From: Curtobacterium sp. MR_MD2014
Lineage (GTDB): Bacteria > Actinomycetota > Actinomycetes > Actinomycetales > Microbacteriaceae
Length of the DNA stretch: 64,000 nucleotides
Assembly (NCBI RefSeq): GCF_000772085.1
Contig: NZ_CP009755.1
Span: 3,038,001-3,102,000 of the forward strand
Reading direction: 5' to 3'
Position numbers and translations under genes: made by a program. Positions 26,941 to 35,361 of this stretch are shown piece after piece. The stretch's first letter is position 1; each line of letters starts with the position of its first letter. Under the pieces are notes generated by a model. The model ran no database searches. It had not been told where the DNA came from and was given only the letters and a program-made list of their open reading frames with translations.

Positions 26941-28383
26941 TCAGTCGGTCGAGTCGGAGAACCAGACGAGCGCGGGCGTGGCCCCGTCGTCCTCGGTCGC
27001 AGCGGCGGGGCGGAGCCCGAGGTCCTGCGCGGAGGCGGCGAGCACGCCGGCGGCATCGCCGAGGGCCTGTCGCGAGCCGAAGTCGAGTGCCGGGCCTGCG
27101 AGGCCGTCTCCGGCCCCGAGGTCGAGCCGGGCCAACGCGTCCGACACCGCGGCGGCGTCCGTGCTCCGCGCCGTCCCGACGGCCGTCACGAGCGCCACGA
27201 CGGCGTCGTGGCTGCGGGCGTCGGCCACGGTCGCCACCGAGGCGAACGACCGGTCGCCCGTGAGGTTCTTTGCGTCCGCGTCGTCGGCGAGGACCCGCAC
27301 GCCGCCGAGGAACGCCGACATGGCGCGGCCCTCGGCGTCCGAGGACAGGGCACGGGCGTCGTCGGTCTCGACCCCGACGGTGCGGAAGGCGCCGCTGAGG
27401 CTGCCGCCCGCCTGGGCGAGCGCAGCCGCGAAGGCGGGGCTGGTGGCCTCGGGGGTCAGGACGACCGGAGCGGTGACGTTGGCCTCCTGGAGGGCGGCGA
27501 CGAGCGCTCCCTGTCGTCCGGCCGGACCGCTGACGACCACGGCGTCGGAGTCGGGTGCCGCCTGCTCGTCCCCGTCCTGCTCGGCTCCGGCCTGCTCGGC
27601 TGCAGCCTGGTCGTCGGCCGTCGTGGCGTCGGTGGAGCCCGCCGCCGCGCCGGTGCGCTGCGCGACGGTGGTGGCGAGAGCGCCGAGGTCGGGTGCGCTC
27701 GTCGCGTCGACGACGTGGGCGAACCGCACTCCGGACGGCGCTCCGCCGCCCAGGTCGACGAGCAGCGGCGACGCGGCGTCGCCGAGCGCGTCCTGCAGCG
27801 CCGTCGCGACGGACTCCGTCGACGGCGCGGTCGACCAGGCGTCGTCCGCGCCGGCCGCGTACGGTGCGACGACCGGGATGCCGGCGTCGGCCGCTGCAGC
27901 GAAGGCACCACGGACGTGGTCGCCGGACGTCGCCACCACGATGCCCGAGACACCGTCGGCAGCGAGCGCTTCGACGGCCTTCCGTGCGCCGTCGGTCGAT
28001 CCGCCGTCGTTCTTCGTCACGAGTTGCACGTCCGTGCCGCCGAGCTCCAGGCGGCGCTGCGCCACGAGGGCCCCCTGGGCGGCGTCGTCCCACTGCGCAC
28101 CCTCGCCGTCACCGAGCGTGACCACGACGCCGATCTTCGTGCTGTCGGGGACGTGGGCGACGCTGATCGGCACCGGGGCCGTCGCGGAGACCGCCTCGGC
28201 CGGGGTCGATGCCGAGACACGTACCGCGAGCAGCGCGGTGACGACGGCGGCGACCACGAGGACGGCCACCGCGACGATGATCGCGGTGCGGCGGCGTTTC
28301 CGGGTCCGGGCGGCGTCGGGCGCTGCGGTCTCCGCGGGCTCCGCTGCGGCCGCCTCGGTCGAGTGGTCCTGCACGTGGCTCAT
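26941..28383 (-). CDS. Membrane-anchored type 1 periplasmic-binding-fold protein
   Basis: A 480-residue protein with an N-terminal cytoplasmic tail (1-32), one transmembrane helix (TAIIVAVAVLVVAAVVTALL, about 33-53) and an outside domain resembling the leucine/amide-binding type 1 periplasmic-binding fold: KIGVVVTLGDGEGAQWDD, AVEALAADGVSGIVVATSGD and AAADAGIPVVAPYAAG. A low-complexity Ala/Gln/Asp insertion (about 240-270) splits it. No ABC permease is nearby. Its ATG overlaps the stop of the coiled-coil lipoprotein gene (ATGA), and the EssC-like gene follows after 55 bases, so it belongs to the secretion-like operon. A ligand sensor or structural subunit is a guess. Confidence 0.68.
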   Translation of the reverse strand: MSHVQDHSTEAAAAEPAETAAPDAARTRKRRRTAIIVAVAVLVVAAVVTALLAVRVSASTPAEAVSATAPVPISVAHVPDSTKIGVVVTLGDGEGAQWDDAAQGALVAQRRLELGGTDVQLVTKNDGGSTDGARKAVEALAADGVSGIVVATSGDHVRGAFAAAADAGIPVVAPYAAGADDAWSTAPSTESVATALQDALGDAASPLLVDLGGGAPSGVRFAHVVDATSAPDLGALATTVAQRTGAAAGSTDATTADDQAAAEQAGAEQDGDEQAAPDSDAVVVSGPAGRQGALVAALQEANVTAPVVLTPEATSPAFAAALAQAGGSLSGAFRTVGVETDDARALSSDAEGRAMSAFLGGVRVLADDADAKNLTGDRSFASVATVADARSHDAVVALVTAVGTARSTDAAAVSDALARLDLGAGDGLAGPALDFGSRQALGDAAGVLAASAQDLGLRPAAATEDDGATPALVWFSDSTD

Positions 28384-31163
28384 CGCTCGGCTCCGATCCG
28401 GAAGGCGTAGAGCGTCGTCGACGTCGCGCTGGACGGAACGTCGAGACGGAAGGCGGGGAGCTTCGCCGCCCGGTCGAGCGAGGCGCGGAACTGCTGCTGC
28501 TGCAGGAGGATGCCCGCGACGTCCTCGGCACGGACGTTGGCGTAGCCGGAGGCGTTCTGCGACGCGAGGGCGAGCTGGTAGTCGGCGGAGTCGGACTTCG
28601 CCGCGCTCGTGGCCATCGCGCCGAGGATGCCGGAGCCGTTGACCTCGCGGTCGCCGAGGTCGAGCATCACGCGGTTGAGGTCGCCGGTGAGCAGCGTGCT
28701 GGCGCCCTCGACGTCGCGGACCGAGGCGCTGGTGCTCGCGTCGATGCGCTGGAGGCTCGCCGCGGTCTGCTCGTCCACGGACGAGGCGAGGCTGCTGCTC
28801 TGCTCCTGCAGCGAGCCCTTCTGCTCGTCGATGGTGCCCTTCGAGTCGCTCGTGACCTCGCCCGAGGTGGTGCGCAGGCCGGCGATCGACTTGTCGAACG
28901 CGTCGACGACGGCTTCTCGGCTCGTGCCGGCGGTGTCGCTGACCTTGCGCACCTGCTCGTCGATGAGGGCCTGCACCTGCTTGCCCGAGTCGTCCGACGC
29001 CTGCTGGAACGCCTCGCGCACGGCGTCCTGCAGCTTCGCCTGCTGGTCACGCACCTGCTGGAGCTGGTCGTTGACGACAGCGCCCGACTCGATGGCTGGG
29101 TCCAGCAGGGCTTGCAGGTCCGTGACCGACTGGTCGACCGACCCGCTGTCGTCCCGGATCGCCTCACGCAGGTCACGCACACCGGGCTCGAGCGCGTCGA
29201 CAGCAGCGGCGAGGTCGCGTACGGCGGGCCCGACACCGCTGGCGGCCGAGAGATCGGTACCGGTGACGACGTCGTCCCACGCCGCCGCCTGCTCGTCGAG
29301 CCGCTCGTCCATCGGGGTCGAGAAGCCGAAGCCGGGGCGGAGCGTCGTGCCCTCGGGCTGATCCGTTCCCGGGCAGGGCTCCGCGGTGAGGTAACCCCGC
29401 AGGGTGTCGACCTGGTCCTGGTCGAGGTCCCCCGGGCTGAGGACGCCCGGTCGGGCGAGCTGGCACAGGCGATCGGCGAGCGCCCGGTTCTGCGCCTGCA
29501 GGGTCGACTTCCCGAACAGGCCGGAATCGTCGAGGTCCCCGACCTCCGCACGCGCGGCGACGGCGCGCCGGTGCACGCTGGTGACGGCCTCCTGCACCGG
29601 TCGCACCGACGCGTTGGTGGTGGTGACGAGCGCGTCGAGTGCTCGCAGCTTCTCGCCGACCGTGCCGTCCTCGTCGCTCGCGATGTCCTGCAGCGCCTCG
29701 GAGATCTGCTGCAGATCCCCGTTCAGGTCGTCCGACTGCTCGATCGCCTTCTTCGCGAGGTCCGGGTTCAGCCCGTCCGCGAGCTGCTGCCCCTTGCTGA
29801 CCAGGCCGATCAGCGAGGTGTTGACGGCAGCCGACGATTCCCAGAGCGCGCAGGTCAACGAACCACGGGCCTCCTCGGCGGCGCAGGCCGTGGCATCCGG
29901 AGAGGTCGGCCCCACCGAGGTCGCGAGCTGCGCGCTCACCTGCTGCTTGCACGCCTCGCTCGCGTCGGCGTAGCCCTCGAGCTGCGCGGACACGCGCAGC
30001 AGGTTCCCGTAGACGCTCGAGCCCGCTGCACCGGTCTGCGGGACCGCGTTGCATCCCTCACCGTCGAGCACCGCCTTCGGCGCCGTCGCCGACGTGTCCC
30101 CGAGCAGCGCGTCGAGGCTGCCCGTCGTCTGCTGCAGCTGCTGCAGCACCGTCGACTGCGTCGCCTGCACGGTCGAGCCGAGGTCACCGTTCAGCGAACC
30201 GAGCTCACCCGACAGCGACTGCATCGTGCTCGCGAGCGACGCGCTGCTCTCCTGCAGCCGCTCCGCCGTCCGCACACCGAGGGTCTCGGACGTCGACTCG
30301 AGGTTCGTGCGGACCTCGGTGATGGTCCCGCCGGCACGGGCGAGGACCTCGTTGACCTGCGCGATGAGGTCGATCGTCCGACGCTGCAGGGCGAGCTCGG
30401 AGTCCGTCTCGGACCCGAACGCCCCGTTCATCACGCCGCTGGTCGACAGGTCGGTCGTCAGCCCGGGCTGCGCCGCGACGTCGATGGCGGGCGTCGAGAA
30501 GTCACGGACGTCGGCGACGAGGTGCAGCGTGCTGCTCGCTCCCGACGTCGGCGGCGCCAGCAGCCGGCCCCACTGCACGACTGCGTCACCGGAGGCGTTG
30601 GTGCTCACGACGCCGTCGGTGGACGCGCCGCCGTCGACGGACTCGGTCACGATGCGGTCCGGTGCGACCCCGTCGAGGACGGTCGACGCGGCGACGCTGA
30701 ACGGTGCGCCGACCAGCGCCGGCGTGGAACGGGAGGCCCCTGCGACGTCGTACGACAGGTTCTGCGACCGGACCGTGAGGTTCTCGACGGTGACGTCGAT
30801 CTCGACGCGACCCGAGTACCCGTCGAGGTCGGCGAGGTCGGTCCCGGAGCGCTTGTCGGTCGTGTACTGCGTGGTGATCCGGAGCGGCAGGTCCCCCGCC
30901 GCGTCCTGCACGTCGTGGTCGACGGTCTTCGAGGACGAGCGCTCTCCGGCGACCGAGATCGTCGTGTCCGAGATCGCGTTCACGGCGCCGTTCGTCGTGA
31001 GCGTCGTGTCCACCGTCTGCAGCACGCGTGACGGATCCGTCACCTGGTCCTGGTCGGCGGTGCACCCGGTGAGCACCAGCGCGAGTGCGCCCGTGAAGGC
31101 CACCACTCCCGCGATGCGGCTCCCCTGCCGGTTCCCGGTTCCCCCGGCGCGCGTCAACATCAC
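28380..31163 (-). CDS. Large coiled-coil lipoprotein, possible EsaA/YueB analogue
   Basis: About 927 residues. A signal peptide (GVVAFTGALALVLTGC) ends in a lipobox, so the mature protein would be lipid-anchored outside. A beta-rich part (about 30-260) is followed by long heptad-rich helices: SETLGVRTAERLQESSASLA, QQLQQTTGSLDALL, VRDLREAIRDD, VNDQLQQVRDQQAKLQDAV and SLQEQSSSLASSVDEQ. Several Cys suggest disulfides. GTG 31161-31163 is preferred because GAGGGGG is six bases upstream; ATG 31158-31160 or TTG 31176-31178 are possible. It heads the operon with the PBP-like protein and the EssC-like ATPase. Its size and outside coiled coils recall EsaA/YueB, but homology is not shown. Confidence 0.66.
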   Translation of the reverse strand: MMLTRAGGTGNRQGSRIAGVVAFTGALALVLTGCTADQDQVTDPSRVLQTVDTTLTTNGAVNAISDTTISVAGERSSSKTVDHDVQDAAGDLPLRITTQYTTDKRSGTDLADLDGYSGRVEIDVTVENLTVRSQNLSYDVAGASRSTPALVGAPFSVAASTVLDGVAPDRIVTESVDGGASTDGVVSTNASGDAVVQWGRLLAPPTSGASSTLHLVADVRDFSTPAIDVAAQPGLTTDLSTSGVMNGAFGSETDSELALQRRTIDLIAQVNEVLARAGGTITEVRTNLESTSETLGVRTAERLQESSASLASTMQSLSGELGSLNGDLGSTVQATQSTVLQQLQQTTGSLDALLGDTSATAPKAVLDGEGCNAVPQTGAAGSSVYGNLLRVSAQLEGYADASEACKQQVSAQLATSVGPTSPDATACAAEEARGSLTCALWESSAAVNTSLIGLVSKGQQLADGLNPDLAKKAIEQSDDLNGDLQQISEALQDIASDEDGTVGEKLRALDALVTTTNASVRPVQEAVTSVHRRAVAARAEVGDLDDSGLFGKSTLQAQNRALADRLCQLARPGVLSPGDLDQDQVDTLRGYLTAEPCPGTDQPEGTTLRPGFGFSTPMDERLDEQAAAWDDVVTGTDLSAASGVGPAVRDLAAAVDALEPGVRDLREAIRDDSGSVDQSVTDLQALLDPAIESGAVVNDQLQQVRDQQAKLQDAVREAFQQASDDSGKQVQALIDEQVRKVSDTAGTSREAVVDAFDKSIAGLRTTSGEVTSDSKGTIDEQKGSLQEQSSSLASSVDEQTAASLQRIDASTSASVRDVEGASTLLTGDLNRVMLDLGDREVNGSGILGAMATSAAKSDSADYQLALASQNASGYANVRAEDVAGILLQQQQFRASLDRAAKLPAFRLDVPSSATSTTLYAFRIGAER

Positions 31164-31368
31164 GATCGTCCCCCTCAAGAATCGACTGCGTGGTCGATCC
31201 TAGCCGCTGAAATACCGTGAGGTTCCGTCCTCCACAGGAGGAGACCACCCCCGTTCGAGCCACAGCACGGCGACATGCGAACTTGCGGGGCCTGCTGGAA
31301 TTGATACTCTGCACAACGCACCCTGGGGGGATCACCGAACACCATCCGGTGGTCGGGGATGCATGATC

Positions 31369-31406
31369 GAGTGGTCGACCGTCCCGAACGTGGCGGTCGA
31401 CCACTC
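31369..31406. promoter_or_regulatory. 12-bp-arm inverted repeat in the divergent intergenic region
   Basis: GAGTGGTCGACC (31369-31380) and GGTCGACCACTC (31395-31406) are perfect inverted repeats 14 bases apart, 34 bases before the membrane-protein start and about 205 bases from the coiled-coil lipoprotein start. An extended -10-like TTGATACT lies at 31301-31308. It could be an operator or an RNA leader hairpin. Confidence 0.4.
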
Positions 31407-31439
31407 GGTCCAGGGGCCGCAGCACGAGGGGGACGACAC

Positions 31440-32405
31440 ATGTGGATCACGATCACGTCCGTGGGGATCGCGATGGTGGCGGCGTTCGTCATCACGAGAT
31501 CCGTGACGGCGGCGACCAAGCACAGCGACCGACGCCGGCGCGAGCGTGGGGAGCCGCTGCCGAACGAGGGCGGCGCGCTCGTCACCGTGCGCCTGCGGAC
31601 CTTCCAGTGGGTGCTCATCCGCGTGGTCGCCATCATCTTCCTCCTGGGCGGAGCCCTGCTGGCGCTCGGCGCCGCCACGACGATCTCGACCGGTGTCGAA
31701 CCCAGCCTCGTCGTCATGGCGATCGTCCTCCTGCTGGCAGGCATCGGAGGCATCGTGCTCTCCCGCTCGATGCGCCGGACTCGGGTGCTCGCGATGGAGG
31801 ACCACCTGCTGGTCCGCCAGGGCCTCCACCAGGAGCGTCGCGTCGACCTGGCCGAGATTGCGGCGGTGCTACCGATCGCGAACCAGTACGGCGGCCTGCA
31901 GGCACGTGACGCGACCGGGAAGCGCCTCTTCTCCGTCATGGGCCTGGCCCGCGGCTACGCAGAGCTCGAGGCGTACCTGCAGGAGCGCGTCGTCCGTCCC
32001 CGCGCGACGGCCCAAGCAGCGCTCCGACCGAACGGCGTCCCCATCCCACCCTGGCGCGGTATCGCGTGCAGCGCCGACTGGACCACCGCCCCGCTCGGTC
32101 CCGGCGGTCGCCTGCGTCCGGTGATCCGACTGTTCGTCGGTGGCGACGTCGTCGCGCTGCACCCCGGAGAGGTCCGCGCTCTCATCGACGGCAGGACAGG
32201 GGTCGTCGAATCCGACTCGCAGCCCCTCGCGTTCCTCGCCAGCCCTGCGCTCGTCGCCCCGACGTCGCTCGGGGGTCGGCAGTTGGCCGGTCTGCCGCCG
32301 GAGAGCCTCGCGCTCCTGTACGAGGCGCAGGACGCACCGGCAGTCGTCCTCCGTGACAGCGATGCCGTCACGTTCCGCGCGTGGGTGAGCGGGCTCCCGC
32401 GCTGA
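31440..32405 (+). CDS. Membrane protein, unknown, secretion-locus member
   Basis: A 321-residue protein starting at ATG 31440-31442 behind GAGGGGG. Three hydrophobic segments lie in the first 125 residues (WITITSVGIAMVAAFVI, WVLIRVVAIIFLLGGALLAL, LVVMAIVLLLAGIGGIVL). A soluble domain follows, starting ALEDHLL-like as AMEDHLLVRQGLHQERRVDL and resembling the strand order of bacterial PH-like domains, then about 150 residues without a recognisable motif. It is the only rightward gene inside the island, between the ATPase operon and the effector side. No function can be named. Confidence 0.6.
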   Translation: MWITITSVGIAMVAAFVITRSVTAATKHSDRRRRERGEPLPNEGGALVTVRLRTFQWVLIRVVAIIFLLGGALLALGAATTISTGVEPSLVVMAIVLLLAGIGGIVLSRSMRRTRVLAMEDHLLVRQGLHQERRVDLAEIAAVLPIANQYGGLQARDATGKRLFSVMGLARGYAELEAYLQERVVRPRATAQAALRPNGVPIPPWRGIACSADWTTAPLGPGGRLRPVIRLFVGGDVVALHPGEVRALIDGRTGVVESDSQPLAFLASPALVAPTSLGGRQLAGLPPESLALLYEAQDAPAVVLRDSDAVTFRAWVSGLPR

Positions 32406-32450
32406 CCGCCGGCGGCTGGTCCCACGATCCGGCCTGGAGGCGCGGTGCGG

Positions 32451-32528
32451 CTCCGACGGACGACCGGCTCCGACGGACGACCGGCTCCGACGGACGACCG
32501 GCTCCGACGGACGACCGGCTCCGACGGG
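32451..32528. repeat. 17-bp tandem repeat, four full copies and a partial
   Basis: CTCCGACGGACGACCGG repeats without change at 32451, 32468, 32485 and 32502, followed by a partial copy ending at 32528. It starts 46 bases after the membrane-protein stop, in a 169-base convergent gap. Copy number probably varies between strains. Confidence 0.85.
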
Positions 32529-32574
32529 TGATCGTCTCGCTCTGTCGCCGACTGCTCCTGTCGGGGTTACGTGA

Positions 32575-33603
32575 TCACTCGGCCGGCGTGCGCGGCTCCC
32601 GGGGCGACCGCGCGACGCTCGGCGGGTGAGCTCCGGCGCGGTGGGCTGCTGCGACACCGTCGGCCCGCCGTCGAGCCCGCCGCCGAGCGGCGAGCACCTG
32701 TCGTCGGGCCTTCCCCCACCGCCGGGTGCGCCTGGTCCGGATCCTCCGCGTGACGCCCTCGACCGTCTGCACCGCGAGGAGCGGCGCCCCCGCGGCCAGC
32801 AGCGGCAGGGCCGTGAACGCGAAGCCGCGGCCGCGGTCGACCCTGCCGACGAACATCTCGCGGAGTTCCGCGGATCGGATGCCTGCGGTCGTCGGGTCGT
32901 TCGGATCCACCATGACGCGCACACGCTCCCCGACGCGGTAGTAGTCCTGGTCGTTCGTCACCGTGTACTCGTCGAGCGCCGTCTCGTACTCGACACCCTC
33001 GAACGACCGCCGCGTGACCGGCGTGTACTCAGTCCGACCGCGTCCCTTGTAGCCCATGAAGTGTGCACGCTCGACGTGGACGACCTCGCCGGTGACGACC
33101 ACACCGGACCGCCGGAGTGCATCGTCGTAGCGCAGCGCTTCATCGCCCTCGCTGTGCAGGAGCGCCCCCATCGCGGCGACGCAGAACGCCCCCATGCACA
33201 GCATGATCGGGCCGAGCTCGCGCAGCCACTCCCCGCCGGCCGTGCGCAGCCCGCGGCCCGCCGTCTCCTTGCGCCGCCGAGGCCCGACGTCCGGGAACAG
33301 CACCCTGGCGAGGAACGCGCCGGCGAGCACCGCGGGCAGCCACCCGTACTGCAGCGGCCCCCAGTCCGACGCATGCTCGACGAGGACGCCGAGCACCACG
33401 AAGCTCCCGAGGAACAGCACCGTCGGCACGAGGCAGCCCGCCGCCCCGACGCGGACGAGCGCCGCGCCGTAGGCGAGCCCGAAGACGGAGACGAACGCGA
33501 ACGCCCAGACCGGGACGTCGAAGTGCGCGACCTCGATCCACGCACTGCTGGACAGTGCCACCGCCACGAGCAGCGCGTGGAAGACCCGGCGTGCTGGGGT
33601 CAC
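32575..33603 (-). CDS. DUF3592-like membrane protein
   Basis: A 342-residue protein: four hydrophobic helices in the first 105 residues, another at about 130-148 (LGPIMLCMGAFCVAAMGALL), then a soluble part resembling DUF3592 (GVVVTGEVVHVERA, VGERVRVMVDPNDPTTAG), a further helix (FAFTALPLLAAGAPLLAV) and a strongly basic Arg/Ala tail. The start is GTG 33601-33603 with GGGAGG about 12 bases upstream. It follows the preceding gene by 26 bases, so the two are cotranscribed. Function is unknown. Confidence 0.62.
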   Translation of the reverse strand: MTPARRVFHALLVAVALSSSAWIEVAHFDVPVWAFAFVSVFGLAYGAALVRVGAAGCLVPTVLFLGSFVVLGVLVEHASDWGPLQYGWLPAVLAGAFLARVLFPDVGPRRRKETAGRGLRTAGGEWLRELGPIMLCMGAFCVAAMGALLHSEGDEALRYDDALRRSGVVVTGEVVHVERAHFMGYKGRGRTEYTPVTRRSFEGVEYETALDEYTVTNDQDYYRVGERVRVMVDPNDPTTAGIRSAELREMFVGRVDRGRGFAFTALPLLAAGAPLLAVQTVEGVTRRIRTRRTRRWGKARRQVLAARRRARRRADGVAAAHRAGAHPPSVARSPREPRTPAE

Positions 33604-33629
33604 CGCGCGTCAGTCCTCCCGCTCGGGTG

Positions 33630-34304
33630 TCAGCAGTCGGCGGTGGTGACCGCGAAGTCGATCGTGCGGTCGGTGCCCTCGAAGACGTACGAGTAGCGCA
33701 TCACGATCGCCTTCGACAGCAGGTCGCGCGACTCCTTCTTCTGGCAGACGTTCGACACGACCGACGACTTGAGGTCCGCCGCGGTCAGGCTCGCCGGATC
33801 GACCGAGGAGTCGATCGTGTAGGCGTAGTCGAGCTCCGCGCCGTCCGCCGTCACGCCGTCCCACCGCGTGACCTCGTCGAGTTCGAGCGGGAACGTGTAG
33901 TTCTCGTTGACCTGCTTCGCCGCTTCGGTCGCGAGCGCCGACGGCGACGGCTCGGCGTTGGCGTTGAAGAGCGCGCGGACGCCCACGGAGGCACCGACAG
34001 CGGCGAGGACGGACACGACCGGGATGAGGATGCGGAGCGCGACGCTCTTCCCCTTCTTCTCCGGGGTCGGCGGCTGCCAAGCGGGGACACCCGCGCCGGT
34101 ACCGGCGTAGGGCTGCTGCTGGTACCCGGGCGTCTGCTGGTCCGGCTGCCCGAAGCCGGGTGCCTGCTGCTGGTTCGGCTGCCAGTCGCCGGGCGCCTGC
34201 TGGTTCGGCTGCTGGCTCGGCTGCTGGAACCCGGGCGTTTGCTGGTCCGGCTGCACGTTGTTCGGCTGCCAGTCGCCGGGCTGCCCGTTGTTCGGCGTCG
34301 TCAT
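33630..34304 (-). CDS. Gln/Pro-rich membrane protein with a DUF4333-like outside domain
   Basis: A 224-residue protein. Residues 1-75 are a low-complexity cytoplasmic tail with repeats of the type GDWQPN, QQTPGFQQPS and QAPG. One transmembrane helix (ALRILIPVVSVLAAVGASVGV, about 89-110) leads to an outside domain with two Cys (NVCQKK, TTADC), most like DUF4333. Pro/Gln/Gly-rich tails of this type are common on actinobacterial membrane proteins near secretion loci and may bind partners. ATG 34302-34304 follows GAAGGA. Function is unknown. Confidence 0.65.
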   Translation of the reverse strand: MTTPNNGQPGDWQPNNVQPDQQTPGFQQPSQQPNQQAPGDWQPNQQQAPGFGQPDQQTPGYQQQPYAGTGAGVPAWQPPTPEKKGKSVALRILIPVVSVLAAVGASVGVRALFNANAEPSPSALATEAAKQVNENYTFPLELDEVTRWDGVTADGAELDYAYTIDSSVDPASLTAADLKSSVVSNVCQKKESRDLLSKAIVMRYSYVFEGTDRTIDFAVTTADC

Positions 34305-34462
34305 GATGGTCCTTCGCGGTCAGCACTCGCGCCGGACGTCCCCGAAGTTCCGTGCTCCGGCCGCCCCGCGGCCGGTAGTACACGCCCCCTCGAGCGCCGG
34401 CGCCCCCTGTGCGCGGTACTCGATCTCAGGCGCCGGCAGGGCCAGCACCTGCATCCAACGTA

Positions 34463-34933
34463 TCAGGTGGGGATGGCTCCGATCCGGCTCCCGCCCCCGA
34501 CACGGTCAACCGCGGCAGCATCGCCGCATCGGGTCGCTTCGCGTACGAAGACGGCCTGTCGCACGCGGTGGAGCAGATCCCTCAGCTCGTAGGAACCGCG
34601 ACCGACCGTGAAGCACCACCTTCCACCAGCGTCGAGACGTCGGGTCGTCTGCTCGATGTTGGCGCCCGTCACGCCCCAGCGGAGCGCGAGCGGCCCGCAG
34701 TCCTCCGTCTTGATGGCGATCCCCAGCGTCGAGGCTCCGACGCCTCGCGACGAATACGAGGAGTCGGTGCTCGACTCCGCCGACGAGACCGAGCAGACAA
34801 TCTTGATCTGCTGCTCAGCGTCGTAGCTCTTCAGCGTGATCGGTCCGACGTAAAGGGACAGGGCCGGGACGACCAGGAACACCACGAGCAGCAGCGCGGC
34901 GACGACGCGCCCGCGCAACACGCGCCTGTCCAT
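34463..34933 (-). CDS. Membrane-anchored hypothetical protein next to the toxin cassette
   Basis: A 156-residue protein with an N-terminal helix (VVAALLLVVFLVVPALSLYV) and an outside part with Cys residues (KIVCSVSS, TEDCGPL, RWCFTV). A sample of its sequence (34801-34860) is 55% G+C by my count, well below neighbouring genes. The last 40 residues look less coding-like, so the 3' end is uncertain. It follows the immunity gene on the same strand and may belong to the same transferred cassette. No family is recognised. Confidence 0.5.
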   Translation of the reverse strand: MDRRVLRGRVVAALLLVVFLVVPALSLYVGPITLKSYDAEQQIKIVCSVSSAESSTDSSYSSRGVGASTLGIAIKTEDCGPLALRWGVTGANIEQTTRRLDAGGRWCFTVGRGSYELRDLLHRVRQAVFVREATRCGDAAAVDRVGGGSRIGAIPT

Positions 34934-35020
34934 CGTTCTCAGCCTTCCTCGAGCGGCGGCTCAGGGGCAGCCATCGCCCGCGCCGCAGATGCACCGGTTC
35001 TCCTCGGTAGTCACTCGGCG

Positions 35021-35350
35021 TCATCCCGTGAAGGTTCGCAGCCAATCACGCCATCGCGCCTGCGAAGTCAATCGATACAGACGGTCAAGAGATTCCTTGT
35101 ACCTGGTTGTCGCCTCGACATCCGGTTTTCCTGTGGCATCGGTCAACACAACGCCGAGTGGGCCTCCAGCCCCAGCCGAAACGGACTCGTGTATTGCCCG
35201 GATCAGCGCGACCCGTTCAACCCCTTCGTCGCTCCTGAGCGCCGCCGCCTGTTGCTCGTACCAGCGAGCGGCCTGTTCATGGTGCGCCCCGCGTAGGTAA
35301 CCGCTGACCTCTGCGCAAAGCCGGGACACTTCCTCGTAGTTCGTACTCAT
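35021..35350 (-). CDS. Probable immunity protein for the RHS toxin
   Basis: A 109-residue soluble, mostly helical, slightly acidic protein (MSTNYEEVSRLCAEVSGYL at the start, SQARWRDWLRTFTG at the end) with no signal peptide. It begins 11 bases after the RHS stop with its own strong site GGAGGA, and its G+C is low (53% by count at 35041-35100), like the toxin tip. Position, size and composition are those of polymorphic-toxin immunity genes. I recognise no named immunity family, so the role is inferred from context. Confidence 0.62.
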   Translation of the reverse strand: MSTNYEEVSRLCAEVSGYLRGAHHEQAARWYEQQAAALRSDEGVERVALIRAIHESVSAGAGGPLGVVLTDATGKPDVEATTRYKESLDRLYRLTSQARWRDWLRTFTG

Positions 35351-35361
35351 CGGTCCTCCGA

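Noticed and set aside
22446..27263. A 1605-codon plus-strand frame over the ATPase gene
   Set aside because: Antisense shadow of the EssC-like gene, which has clear FHA and Walker motifs and a good ribosome site.
32451..32528. CRISPR array
   Set aside because: Units are contiguous 17-mers without spacers and there are no cas genes, so it is a simple tandem repeat.
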